From the NCBI GenBank assembly GCA_023433265.1, contig JAEZDR010000170.1, positions 1 through 15,723 on the forward strand: a stretch of DNA of 15,723 nt. Reading direction: 5' to 3'. The translations under genes were made by a program, and so were the position numbers. This document shows positions 6,206 through 14,229 of this stretch, in pieces. The notes beneath the pieces were generated by a model. It had not been told where the DNA came from. It ran no database searches and saw only the letters and a program-made list of their open reading frames with translations. Source of the stretch: Bacteroidota bacterium (lineage in GTDB: Bacteria; Bacteroidota; Bacteroidia; Chitinophagales; Chitinophagaceae). Within the stretch, counting starts at the first letter, position 1, and every line of letters starts with the position of its first letter.

Positions 6206-9200
6206 TCATCGTGAAATTAAAACCTTTTCAGTTTTTAAAACCTTCCCATATTGTTTAATACGTACAAGATAAAGGTTATCGTTCAAACCAAACAATGGAA
6301 GCGTGAAAAAACCTGCTGTGCCATTAAGTTTATACACTCTGATCGCCCTGCCCATAATATCCAACAATTCAACTTCCAAGCCCTCATTACCATTCGCCGA
6401 AGTATAATGCACCTGAACATGATCTTTGGCAGGGTTAGGTATTAACTTTAGTGTGTTTTCTTTTTTTATTGGTACAGGGCTATCATGTCTTACAATTGGT
6501 ATTGCAGGTCGCCCGCTTTCGAAACAAGGATTTTCCACCTGAATTTCTTTAACGCATGGCTCCTCTCCTGGAATCCAAAAAGTGAAAATAAAAGTGATAG
6601 GATTGCCAGGGTTGTCGATAGGGTGTAACACAACATCCAATTGAGACCACGAAGCTGCAGCAGCTACACCTTGGATAGAACCAATCGAACCATTTATCTG
6701 AGGCACAACTGTATAAACAATCGGCGCATTGTTTGGATTATCAATAAAAAATGTATAGGAGGGTGAGCGCCCGTCGGGACCACAGTTTTTAAACTCAGAA
6801 ATTATATCGAAATCGCACCCACTACCGTCGCAATAAGGTGAGTAGTATAGATTTCCACTTCTATAGGTGCAGGCACCTCCGTCTCCAATTTCTACATGGT
6901 AGGTCCCTGCATCTGCGGCACCTAAAACCAGAGGAGCAACTGGACTTTTGACTCCATTGTTCGGTGGAGAGAAAGGCAAGTTATTCCTAAACCATTCCCA
7001 TTGCTCCATAGCTTTTAAGGTACCTGGCACTGTGATTGGAAAAACCTCCGGGCAACGCGTGTAACAGCCGGTAGGGAAAATCCACATAAATGGTCTTGGA
7101 TCCAGGTGCGTAATATCATACCCCCAGCTGCTATTGCACCCATTACCTGTTGAAAACCATACTTGATAATATCCGCCGATGTTGACGGTAGTTGTTGCAC
7201 CAACATCGCCATTGCTCCAAGCGAAAGTGCCGTTAAAACCGGCTGGAGCTGTGGCAGTCAGTGTAATTTCAAAGTCCTCACAATCCGGAATCGACTGAGT
7301 GATTCCTGGCGGCAGCGGTTTTTGATTAACTGTTACTGTGTATGGGTCGCTCTGTCTTTCACAATAGCCATTATCGACAACTAAAACATATTGATAAACC
7401 CCAAACGGCTGTAAGTCGTTAAGGTCTTGAGAAGTGCTGCCTAACAACAGGCCATCTCTGTACCATTTGTATATATATCCGTCGCCCGCTTGTCCTGATA
7501 ATTCAATCGATTCTCCGTCGCAATAGTTTGCCCTACCGGCGATAGATGGATTAGGGGCATCTACTATCGCCACTTTGATTGGGTTATTTTTGTTAGCAGT
7601 AAACTCGCATTTATTGGCATCCACAACTTTCACCCAGTAATTTCCAGAAGTGTTTACAGAGACTTGATTGTTGTAAAACACCAATTGATAATCGTCATGA
7701 CCGTTTTTCCAGTAGTATTTAACAGGTGTACTCGAAAAGTTCGACTTGTCGAAACTTAGGTTGCCTGTACCCCCAGCACATATTATAAGACTGGAAGGTG
7801 AGATAGACCCATACAACATGTTTGGAACCACTTCAATGTTCATGGGAGAAGAAGTAATGGTACACCCATAAGCACTAACGGTAAGAGTAACATTATAACT
7901 CAGATTAGTTGAAGCGAAGGTCTTCCCTGGTTCTGCCTTCTTATTTCCTGAACCGTCTCCAAAATTCCAATAAAAACTTGCGTTGGAAGGGGTGCTGTTG
8001 TTGGAAAATTGAACAGGAACATCCTGGCAAATGGTGCTGTAATCAACAGTAAAACTAGCGGTGGGTATGGCTGGTAAATTAATGTTTTTAACCGAGCTAC
8101 AAGTAATAGTACCTCCGTCCGTATAGGTAACTAAAAGCTGAAGTGTATGAGGCCCCGGCGGAACTGTTGTTGGGAAGCTGGAGACGGGATTGCCATCCAC
8201 CAAATAAGTAACACTGTTTATCACCGTTCCGGGGTATTTCGACGACCTGTCGAATATCGTAACTGCATGGCCAGTTGGTGTACATACTGAATTGTAAGCA
8301 AGACTAGCCATAACGGGAACGATTACGACTTGTGTAGCTGATTTGGTAGCAATGCATGACTCACCTGTCTCTGAATCTATACCAGGAAATCCTGCAGTGT
8401 AAGTAATCTGGTACTGGCCAGAACTCGGCGCTTGGGCTTCGAAGACTGTGGTTGGTGAACTGCTAAGATTACTTAAGTTCGACAACCAAGTGGGATTGGT
8501 GCCTCCCATTGGATCGCCTGTTAACTCAATATGCCCGCAACTATTATTTGTGAGGCTAACAGACACGCTTGGATTTCCAGTAGCTACACAGGTCCCCGGA
8601 GGGATTCCGCAATCTTCAATAACTCTTACAATATTTGACGAATTGGAACAGCCATTGGCCGTTGCGACCACATAGTAATCTCCAAACTGGTTTGCGTCTT
8701 TGGTACAACTTGGAGGTACGCCACAGGTGTTATTTCCCGAAGGAGTATACCAGGTGATAGTAGTTACTCCTGATGATAGGTTTGCCGTGAGTGTCCTTGA
8801 GCCGGGGTCGCCGCAAGGTTGCAGGAACGGCCCGGCAGGGCTAATATGTACACTCGGAACGGGAAGTACGGTGAATTGCTGTGTAACTGTTGTCAAATAA
8901 TCGCAGTTATTCGTATATGACGCTGAAATATTATAAATGACAGGGCTGGTATGTTTGGGGAATATATGGCTAACGGTGCCTGCTTGTGTAACCGGATTAC
9001 TTCCGTCGCCGAAATTCCAGGTAACTTGTTTAGCGGCAGGCAATGCAGTTGTGAAGCTTGCTGTTGAACCTCCGCAGGTGGGTGCAGGTGCAGAAATTGT
9101 TGTAGGCAGTTCTCCTGTTGTGGTTATGATCATAGTAGCAGTTACAGTCCTGCCACATTTTGTAACCTGTACTGATAAGGTACATGTACCTGGGGGTTCA

Positions 9201-10786
9201 TTCCAAAGTATATTTACATCCTTAGTACCCTGCCCTGATATTACACTACCATATATACTCGGGGTGATTGTCCAATGGTAGTCGTCTGCACCTTCAAAGC
9301 CTGCACTATAGTCTTTATATTGGCTTGGGCACGGTTCGCCCGGGTTACTACTGATTACTGGTACTATGGGTTCATCATACACTTCAAGTTCTGTAAAATC
9401 CGATACATTGCAACCATCAGGGCCATTTGTAACAGCTTGTGCTTTCACTATATAAGTACCTGAACCGTCGAAAACGATGTTAACCTGCTTACCGGTGGCT
9501 GAACCAATTATGCTTCCTCCAGTCACTTCCCAAAATGAAGTAACCGGGGTATTGTAAGTATATAATTGGTTCCCGCAAATGTACAGTTCCCCCGTAATAT
9601 TCTCCGGCGGGTCTGGTGTTGCAAATACCTGTAATTGCATAACCGATGCGTTACATACCTGGTCGGTGACAACCTCGATGTAGTATTTACCTGGTTGGGT
9701 GAGAGTTCCTGTAGAAAACGTCGTTTGAGTACCTGGGCTGCTCATAAAAACTGTGTTATCTGGCCTGGTCATTTTCCATTGCCAATTAACCGATGAAGGA
9801 GCAGAGGTCAAAGAAAAAGCTGCAGGGTTTCCACTGCATATACTAACAGGACCTGTAATCATTATTGCGGGTTCTATTTCAAGCGTTAACACCGCGGTCC
9901 CTTCGCAACCAGCAATCTCACATCTATAATGACAGATGAGTTCAATTGTGCCAGGGTTTATTCCTTTCACTACAACCTCATTAGGTTGAAAATTATATGA
10001 CATAGTCAGGTTAGCTGCGGAAGGATCGGAAAGCTCCCATTCATAAATTGTTCCTGGCCAGGCTGGTAACCTATAGACGAACTCCTGGCCCGCACAAAAC
10101 AGCTCGGGGCCAACTATCTTTCCGGAATTCTTAACAACGGGAATTTTTTCAGTTGTAGTGCCTACGCATCTCTCGTCACATTCGGCGTTTAGAGTAATAT
10201 AACCAAAGCCAGCGTCATCTACATTGTTCCATACTACCTTTACCTGGGGTTGATTATTAGGCCCATTAATTGTTCCTCCGGTAACCTGCCATAATAAGTT
10301 CTCACAGTTCAATTGAGGTTCATTAATTGCATATGTTACTTCTTGCCCTTCGCAAACAACCGATGGACATACTATTTTGAGAGAACGAATTGCCGAAACA
10401 GTAAGGGTAAAAGTAGTCCAGTCAATGCATCCGCAAGAATTCGTCACTGTTAATTTGATAACATAAGTTTTAGGTTCCGTATAGACATGGCTATGGGGCC
10501 CTTGACCTACAGCAGAAGTACCATCCCCAAAATCCCAGTGCCAGGACATTATATTATCGCCGGCGGCAAAGGTTGATCCGTCAATAAAAATCAGATTTTC
10601 ATCCACGCAAGCTTTCCCAGACTCCATAACCTGGGGAGAAAGAATAGTAAAAACAGCAGTCGGCTTGTTGATAATATCGACGCAACCTGACTTGCTGCCC
10701 TGACAATTGCCGTTTTGGGTTGTTTCAGTCACAGTGATAATGCCTGTTCCAGCATCGCCCCAATAAACTTCACATTCTTCCCCCAT
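6206..10786 (-). CDS. Giant PKD/Ig-like T9SS protein, C-terminal part (frameshifted from upstream ORF)
   Basis: A 1526-residue frame without a signal peptide. It is the continuation of the ORF at 10770-11375 after a one-base frameshift (see 10780-10784). Three PKD domains are marked by WDFGDG (residues 84-89) and WNFGDG (590-595 and 940-945). Between them are many PKD-like or Ig-like modules with the pattern W-x-V-T-G-G-x-I and paired cysteines, such as WQVTGGTI, FWEVTGGSI and YKWYRDGLLLGS. The last 80 or so residues are a divergent T9SS sorting domain (LKLIPNPAKDHVQVHY ... LLDIMGRAI ... NLYLVRIKQYGKVLKTEKVLIS). The family consists of cell-surface, adhesin-like modular proteins. No catalytic site is visible. 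As an independent gene its Met1 would be cytoplasmic and unable to reach T9SS, so the start at 10786 is unlikely to be a native start. Confidence 0.85.
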   Translation of the reverse strand: MGEECEVYWGDAGTGIITVTETTQNGNCQGSKSGCVDIINKPTAVFTILSPQVMESGKACVDENLIFIDGSTFAAGDNIMSWHWDFGDGTSAVGQGPHSHVYTEPKTYVIKLTVTNSCGCIDWTTFTLTVSAIRSLKIVCPSVVCEGQEVTYAINEPQLNCENLLWQVTGGTINGPNNQPQVKVVWNNVDDAGFGYITLNAECDERCVGTTTEKIPVVKNSGKIVGPELFCAGQEFVYRLPAWPGTIYEWELSDPSAANLTMSYNFQPNEVVVKGINPGTIELICHYRCEIAGCEGTAVLTLEIEPAIMITGPVSICSGNPAAFSLTSAPSSVNWQWKMTRPDNTVFMSSPGTQTTFSTGTLTQPGKYYIEVVTDQVCNASVMQLQVFATPDPPENITGELYICGNQLYTYNTPVTSFWEVTGGSIIGSATGKQVNIVFDGSGTYIVKAQAVTNGPDGCNVSDFTELEVYDEPIVPVISSNPGEPCPSQYKDYSAGFEGADDYHWTITPSIYGSVISGQGTKDVNILWNEPPGTCTLSVQVTKCGRTVTATMIITTTGELPTTISAPAPTCGGSTASFTTALPAAKQVTWNFGDGSNPVTQAGTVSHIFPKHTSPVIYNISASYTNNCDYLTTVTQQFTVLPVPSVHISPAGPFLQPCGDPGSRTLTANLSSGVTTITWYTPSGNNTCGVPPSCTKDANQFGDYYVVATANGCSNSSNIVRVIEDCGIPPGTCVATGNPSVSVSLTNNSCGHIELTGDPMGGTNPTWLSNLSNLSSSPTTVFEAQAPSSGQYQITYTAGFPGIDSETGESCIATKSATQVVIVPVMASLAYNSVCTPTGHAVTIFDRSSKYPGTVINSVTYLVDGNPVSSFPTTVPPGPHTLQLLVTYTDGGTITCSSVKNINLPAIPTASFTVDYSTICQDVPVQFSNNSTPSNASFYWNFGDGSGNKKAEPGKTFASTNLSYNVTLTVSAYGCTITSSPMNIEVVPNMLYGSISPSSLIICAGGTGNLSFDKSNFSSTPVKYYWKNGHDDYQLVFYNNQVSVNTSGNYWVKVVDANKCEFTANKNNPIKVAIVDAPNPSIAGRANYCDGESIELSGQAGDGYIYKWYRDGLLLGSTSQDLNDLQPFGVYQYVLVVDNGYCERQSDPYTVTVNQKPLPPGITQSIPDCEDFEITLTATAPAGFNGTFAWSNGDVGATTTVNIGGYYQVWFSTGNGCNSSWGYDITHLDPRPFMWIFPTGCYTRCPEVFPITVPGTLKAMEQWEWFRNNLPFSPPNNGVKSPVAPLVLGAADAGTYHVEIGDGGACTYRSGNLYYSPYCDGSGCDFDIISEFKNCGPDGRSPSYTFFIDNPNNAPIVYTVVPQINGSIGSIQGVAAAASWSQLDVVLHPIDNPGNPITFIFTFWIPGEEPCVKEIQVENPCFESGRPAIPIVRHDSPVPIKKENTLKLIPNPAKDHVQVHYTSANGNEGLEVELLDIMGRAIRVYKLNGTAGFFTLPLFGLNDNLYLVRIKQYGKVLKTEKVLISR

Positions 10787-11375
10787 AGGTACCTGTGACT
10801 GCTATTATAGAGCCTCCGCTGGCACTCCATGTGAAAGTGCTATTTGGATTTCCGTAAGCTTTATAGTGGAAATAGCTGCGTGCACATGCTTCTATGCACA
10901 CTCCATCTTTAAATGGATTTGCTTCTCCCGGTTCAACTAAGCTCTTGCAACCAACACGGGTTACAGCCACCAGGACCGGTTCAGGCTTTGGTAAAACGTT
11001 TACCTGGTATGTGAGAACTATGTCGTCAGTTGCTGGCAGTCCGGTTTTGATGGTTAATGTAATTGTTGCAAGCCCCGGACTGTTCCAAACCACATCAGCC
11101 TCATCGTTGTTACCTGTTATTGTTCCATGATAGGTGGACGTCCAAACATAAATTGGATCGTCCCAGATGCCATTTTGTAAAGAATAATGTGTTTGTCCTC
11201 CAATGCAACCATATGCGGGGCCAGTTATCCATGGGTCATCTGGAGTTCCAATTTGTGCGGATGACATTGGAGAATAAAATAGGAAGGTGAATACTAAGAC
11301 GGGTGCAAATACCGCTCTCAGCAAATTAGAAGACATAATACTACATCTCGTTGTTGGAAGATTAGTAGTGTTCAT
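10770..11375 (-). CDS. Giant PKD/Ig-like T9SS protein, N-terminal part (truncated by frameshift)
   Basis: A 201-residue frame with a long signal peptide: the hydrophobic core is at about residues 20-35 and the predicted cleavage follows SSAQ (about 41). Met14 (ATG 11336) gives a more ordinary signal peptide than Met1 and may be the true start. The mature part begins with a PKD/Ig-like module (YVWTSTYHGTITG ... ATITLTIKTG) and a second one (CKSLVEPGEANPF ... FTWSASGGSIIAVTGTY) that stops mid-domain. The rest of that domain (CEVYWGDAGTGIITVTE) begins in the overlapping frame at 10786. Skipping one G restores a continuous protein of about 1722 residues with both an export signal and a sorting signal. 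The 232-bp region upstream (11376-11607) is AT-rich and should hold the promoter, but no consensus box is convincing. Confidence 0.85.
   Translation of the reverse strand: MNTTNLPTTRCSIMSSNLLRAVFAPVLVFTFLFYSPMSSAQIGTPDDPWITGPAYGCIGGQTHYSLQNGIWDDPIYVWTSTYHGTITGNNDEADVVWNSPGLATITLTIKTGLPATDDIVLTYQVNVLPKPEPVLVAVTRVGCKSLVEPGEANPFKDGVCIEACARSYFHYKAYGNPNSTFTWSASGGSIIAVTGTYGGRM
10780..10784 (-). other. Probable +1 frameshift site in a G5 homopolymer
   Basis: The minus strand reads ACC TAT GGG GGA AGA ATG TGA in the upstream frame. Removing one G from the five-G run gives ACC TAT GGG GAA GAA TGT, joining TGTYG to EECEVYWGDAG in one unbroken domain. This could be a sequencing or assembly error, a fixed mutation, or a phase-variable tract. 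Five bases is short for phase variation, and the context is not a classical ribosomal slippery sequence. Confidence 0.8.
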
Positions 11376-11561
11376 AAGCGTTAGTTTATTGATGCAAAAA
11401 GAATAGAAGTTGTCTTAGAAAAGCTTTAGTTAGTTCGTTTTCGTAGAATTTTGGTTAACGATTAGTAAAGCTATACGATTAATTATTGAATTTAAAAAAG
11501 TTTTTTTGATCTTTCTTTAAGCTTTATCGAAAATGTGCATCTGTTGCTTGAGTTTCGGCCA

Positions 11562-11590
11562 CAAAAAAGCCGCCCTTGCGGGCGGCTTTC
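11562..11590 (-). terminator. Intrinsic terminator of the 405-aa T9SS gene
   Basis: On the minus strand AAAGCCGCCC and GGGCGGCTTT pair around a GCAA tetraloop and run into TTTTTT. It lies about 18 bp after the stop codon at 11608. On the plus strand only a weak TTTCC follows, so it acts mainly on minus-strand transcripts. It separates the 405-aa gene from the giant PKD gene. Confidence 0.88.
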
Positions 11591-11607
11591 CTAATGTCAA
11601 CCAATGA

Positions 11608-11859
11608 TTATTGTTTTACAAACCTTGTAGTTACCTGCTCACCTGCAGTAGTTACTGCTTTAATGATGTAGGTACCTGCCTGCAGTTGAGCTGCATTAAG
11701 TGTAAACACGTTTTCACCTATGTTCATTTGCCTGCTTTCAGTAGATACTACACGGCCCTGCATATCCATAACGCTGATTTGCAGTTTAGTGTTCTCAAGC
11801 GATGCAAAGCGAACGTTTACTTCTCTTACTACAGGGTTAGGGTAGGTGCTAACGATATC
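11608..11859 (-). repeat. 252-bp direct repeat encoding a T9SS sorting domain (copy 2)
   Basis: Partner of 4051-4302, with the same orientation, no indels and about 87% identity by eye. It encodes residues 326-405 of the 405-aa protein. The protein copies match at 68 of 80 positions, whereas the neighbouring paralogue at 12959-14158 matches this domain at only about 44 of 80. Confidence 0.85.
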
Positions 11860-12825
11860 AAACCTTGAAGTTTTTTCAGCTTTCACAGCAACTATTGGAG
11901 AGTATTCGTTCTTGCCATCCTTATCTACCTGGTTTAAGCGGTAGTAAAGAATTCCTTTGTAGTTAACTACATCTGTGTGTGAGTAGCTAAGTGTAGAACT
12001 GCTGTTTCCGCCTTCAGCAAGTGAAGTAACGAAGCTGATAGCTTTGAAGTTTGTACCGTCTGTGCTGCGCTCAATCCAGAAGCCTGTATTGTTGCTTTCT
12101 GTTTCAGTTTGCCAGTTCAGGAATACATTGTTTTCTTTTCTTGAAGCCGCAAGACCAGAAAGTTTGACAGGCAAAGTTGTACCTTCAAATGGTACTCCGA
12201 AGGCTCGGATGCTGAAAGAGGCCGGTGGACCACCTGCACCAAAATTATAAGCGGTTGCTTGCTGTGTGTTTGGATTGTAATGCCAAAAGTTATTCAAATT
12301 AGGCCCACCGGTAGCTATCCGCCAGCCAGAGCCTGTTGTATCAGCAATTCTGAGACCTATGAACAAAGTCTGATAATTGGTAATCCAGGCGCCTGTGTCA
12401 GTTGGAATTGCAAACAATCTATAATTCGGATTAGTAGAATCCCCTATCGCAAAGTCGAAATAGCCACCTGATGTTTCAGGAGGGAGTGAAATAGTTCCTA
12501 TCAAGGTAGGTGGAATCGTCAACGCATCACTACTTGTTGTGGCTGTATCATTAATCACTGAGTAGTAAACCTCGAGGTTGGTTGAAGGAGCACCAGCCAG
12601 TCTTGCAAGTGTAAAACGTAGCGCATTAAACCTGATAGAATCATTTCCTCCAACCGTTGAACTGGGAATGTTTATATCGTCAAGAAAAATGCTGTTACTA
12701 GGTGGTATTCCTGCAAAAGGAAAATAGCCACCTGAATGAGGATTGGTGTTATTGTAAATCACTTGAGCCTGACTAAGTGAAGCCAGGCTTAGACAGAAAA
12801 GAAAACTGAGTAAATGTCTTTTCAT
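11608..12825 (-). CDS. Secreted T9SS protein, tandem paralogue 1 (unknown N-terminal domain)
   Basis: A 405-residue exported protein. Its signal peptide is at residues 1-20 (cleavage near SLSQA/Q). An uncharacterised beta-rich domain spans about 21-212, with the landmarks SNSIFLDDINIPSS (43-56), NDSIRFNALRF (61-71), RLAGAP (75-80), DTGAWITNYQTLFIGLRIAD (143-162) and WHYNPNTQQATAY (181-193). Residues of about 218-316 are an Ig/FnIII-like module (LPVKLSGLAA, NWQTETESNNTGFWIERS, YYRLNQVDKDGKNEYS). Residues 326-405 are a T9SS type A sorting domain. It shares the entire layout with the gene at 12959-14158, so the pair arose by tandem duplication. It is probably a surface or secreted structural or binding protein; no catalytic motif is evident. 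Terminators before and after it suggest its own transcript. Confidence 0.88.
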   Translation of the reverse strand: MKRHLLSFLFCLSLASLSQAQVIYNNTNPHSGGYFPFAGIPPSNSIFLDDINIPSSTVGGNDSIRFNALRFTLARLAGAPSTNLEVYYSVINDTATTSSDALTIPPTLIGTISLPPETSGGYFDFAIGDSTNPNYRLFAIPTDTGAWITNYQTLFIGLRIADTTGSGWRIATGGPNLNNFWHYNPNTQQATAYNFGAGGPPASFSIRAFGVPFEGTTLPVKLSGLAASRKENNVFLNWQTETESNNTGFWIERSTDGTNFKAISFVTSLAEGGNSSSTLSYSHTDVVNYKGILYYRLNQVDKDGKNEYSPIVAVKAEKTSRFDIVSTYPNPVVREVNVRFASLENTKLQISVMDMQGRVVSTESRQMNIGENVFTLNAAQLQAGTYIIKAVTTAGEQVTTRFVKQ

Positions 12826-12907
12826 GAGAAGAAGTTTAAATGGAAATAGAAAATTGTTAGCTGTACCTTATACAAAACTTGTTCCAGCCACAAACAGGCA
12901 CAATAGA

Positions 12908-12936
12908 AAACGGCTACCAAATTGGTAGCCGTTTAA
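12908..12936 (-). terminator. Intrinsic terminator of the 399-aa T9SS gene
   Basis: AACGGCTACCA and TGGTAGCCGTT form an 11-bp perfect stem around a short AAT loop. On the minus strand it ends in TTTTCTATTG, about 22 bp after the stop codon at 12959. The flanking A/T runs on both sides could allow some bidirectional activity. Confidence 0.85.
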
Positions 12937-12958
12937 TGCAGTCTGCTGTAAACAGTTA

Positions 12959-14158
12959 TTAGTTCTTTACAAACTTTGTTGTTACTTCTTCACCTGAAGC
13001 AGTAGTTGCTTTTATGATGTAAGTACCAGATGCAAGTGCATTTACATTAATGCTCAGCAGGTTTTCACCGCTGTTCATTTGCCTGCTTTCCTGCATCATT
13101 AGACGACCGTTGATATCACTTACAGAAAGCTGTACTTTTTCGTTTGTCAATATACTCATCTTAATATTCAAATCCCTAACTACAGGGTTTGGATATACAC
13201 CTGAAATCTGGAATTTAATTGGCTCGTTGCCTTTGATAACAACTATTGAAGAGTACTCGGTTTTGCCATCTTTATCTATTTGCTTCAGGCGATAGTATAA
13301 AGCGCTATTGAAGTTTATTTCATCAATGTAGTTGTACTTGATATTGGCACTACTGTTTCCTCCGTCGGCCTTAGTGGCTACAAAACCAATGGATTCAAAT
13401 GAGTTACCATCGGTGCTACGCTCTACAGAGAAGCCATTATTGTTAGCTTCAGTTTCAGTTTGCCACTCCAGGTAAACATTGTTGTTCTTTCTTACGCCTG
13501 CAAAAGAAGCAAGCTTAACAGGAACGGTTGCAGTAACTGGTGCTCCATAAGCTCTAATGTTGAAAGCAGCAGGTGGCGTTGCTGCGGCACTAAACCTGTA
13601 GGCGCTCCTTTGATTTGAAGTAGGGTTGTAGTGCCAGAAGTAATTATAATTCGCACCGCCAGTTGCTAATTGCCAGCCTGATAATGTTGTGTCAGCGAAC
13701 CTGATTCCCAAGAATACCGTTTGATAATTCATAAATACGTTGCCTGTATCAGCAGCAATAGCAAATAACCGGCTTACTGAATCACCAAGCGTGGCAATGT
13801 ACTGGCCACTTGTTGTTTGTGCTGGAAGAGCAACTGTACCTATCAAAGTTGGAGGTATTTTGAAAAGATTTGGTACCAACGTAGCAGTGTCGTCATAATT
13901 GGAATAAAATACTTCTAATGTAGTGGCTGGTGCACCTGCTAAGCGGTATAGTCCAAACTTCAACATTGTAAACCTAATTGAATCGTTCGCGCCGATGAGA
14001 GTGGAAGGAATGTTCACGTCGTCCAGGAAGACACTGTTTGTAGGCGGCAGTTGTGACACTCTGAAATAACTACCCGACGTGCTATTGTTATATAGCACTT
14101 GCGAAAAACCTTGTAGTGTTAGCAATGCAGAGAGAGTAAAAAGTAAAAGTTTTTTCAT
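12959..14158 (-). CDS. Secreted T9SS protein, tandem paralogue 2 (unknown N-terminal domain)
   Basis: A 399-residue exported protein with a signal peptide at 1-20 (MKKLLLFTLSALLTL ... GFSQ). The N-terminal domain (about 21-207) parallels the 405-aa neighbour: NSVFLDDVNIPST (41-53), NDSIRF (58-63), RLAGAP (72-77), YQTVFLGIRFADTT and WHYNPTSNQRSAY. About 36 of 53 aligned positions match in the best stretch. An Ig/FnIII-like module follows (VPVKLASFAG, EWQTETEANNNGFSVERS, YYRLKQIDKDGKTEYS). The T9SS sorting domain (about 320-399, VYPNPVVRDLNIKM ... GTYIIKATTASGEEVTTKFVKN) is clearly different from those at 4051 and 11608. The function of the N-terminal domain is unknown. The gene is followed by its own terminator; upstream, 71 bp separate it from the patatin gene. 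Confidence 0.88.
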   Translation of the reverse strand: MKKLLLFTLSALLTLQGFSQVLYNNSTSGSYFRVSQLPPTNSVFLDDVNIPSTLIGANDSIRFTMLKFGLYRLAGAPATTLEVFYSNYDDTATLVPNLFKIPPTLIGTVALPAQTTSGQYIATLGDSVSRLFAIAADTGNVFMNYQTVFLGIRFADTTLSGWQLATGGANYNYFWHYNPTSNQRSAYRFSAAATPPAAFNIRAYGAPVTATVPVKLASFAGVRKNNNVYLEWQTETEANNNGFSVERSTDGNSFESIGFVATKADGGNSSANIKYNYIDEINFNSALYYRLKQIDKDGKTEYSSIVVIKGNEPIKFQISGVYPNPVVRDLNIKMSILTNEKVQLSVSDINGRLMMQESRQMNSGENLLSINVNALASGTYIIKATTASGEEVTTKFVKN

Positions 14159-14229
14159 AATTCAAAAAGTTTCGTCTAAAGTAAGCACGCATTTTAATAT
14201 TGAAATAAAAAATTTGATGTACGGACAAG

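Noticed and set aside
8937..9281. 114-aa plus-strand ORF rich in Val
   Set aside because: It is antisense to the PKD protein with its WNFGDG motif and is a composition-driven shadow frame.
3237..11375. Diversity-generating retroelement (four-helix protein plus Ig-like target)
   Set aside because: No reverse transcriptase and no template/variable repeat pair with adenine-specific differences. The 252-bp repeats differ at all bases and encode sorting domains.
11376..11607. Bacteroidota promoters (TTG - about 19 nt - TAnnTTTG) upstream of minus-strand genes
   Set aside because: Partial matches exist, such as TACTTTAG upstream of 14158 and TAAATTTC upstream of 3806, but none has a correctly spaced partner box, so none is annotated.
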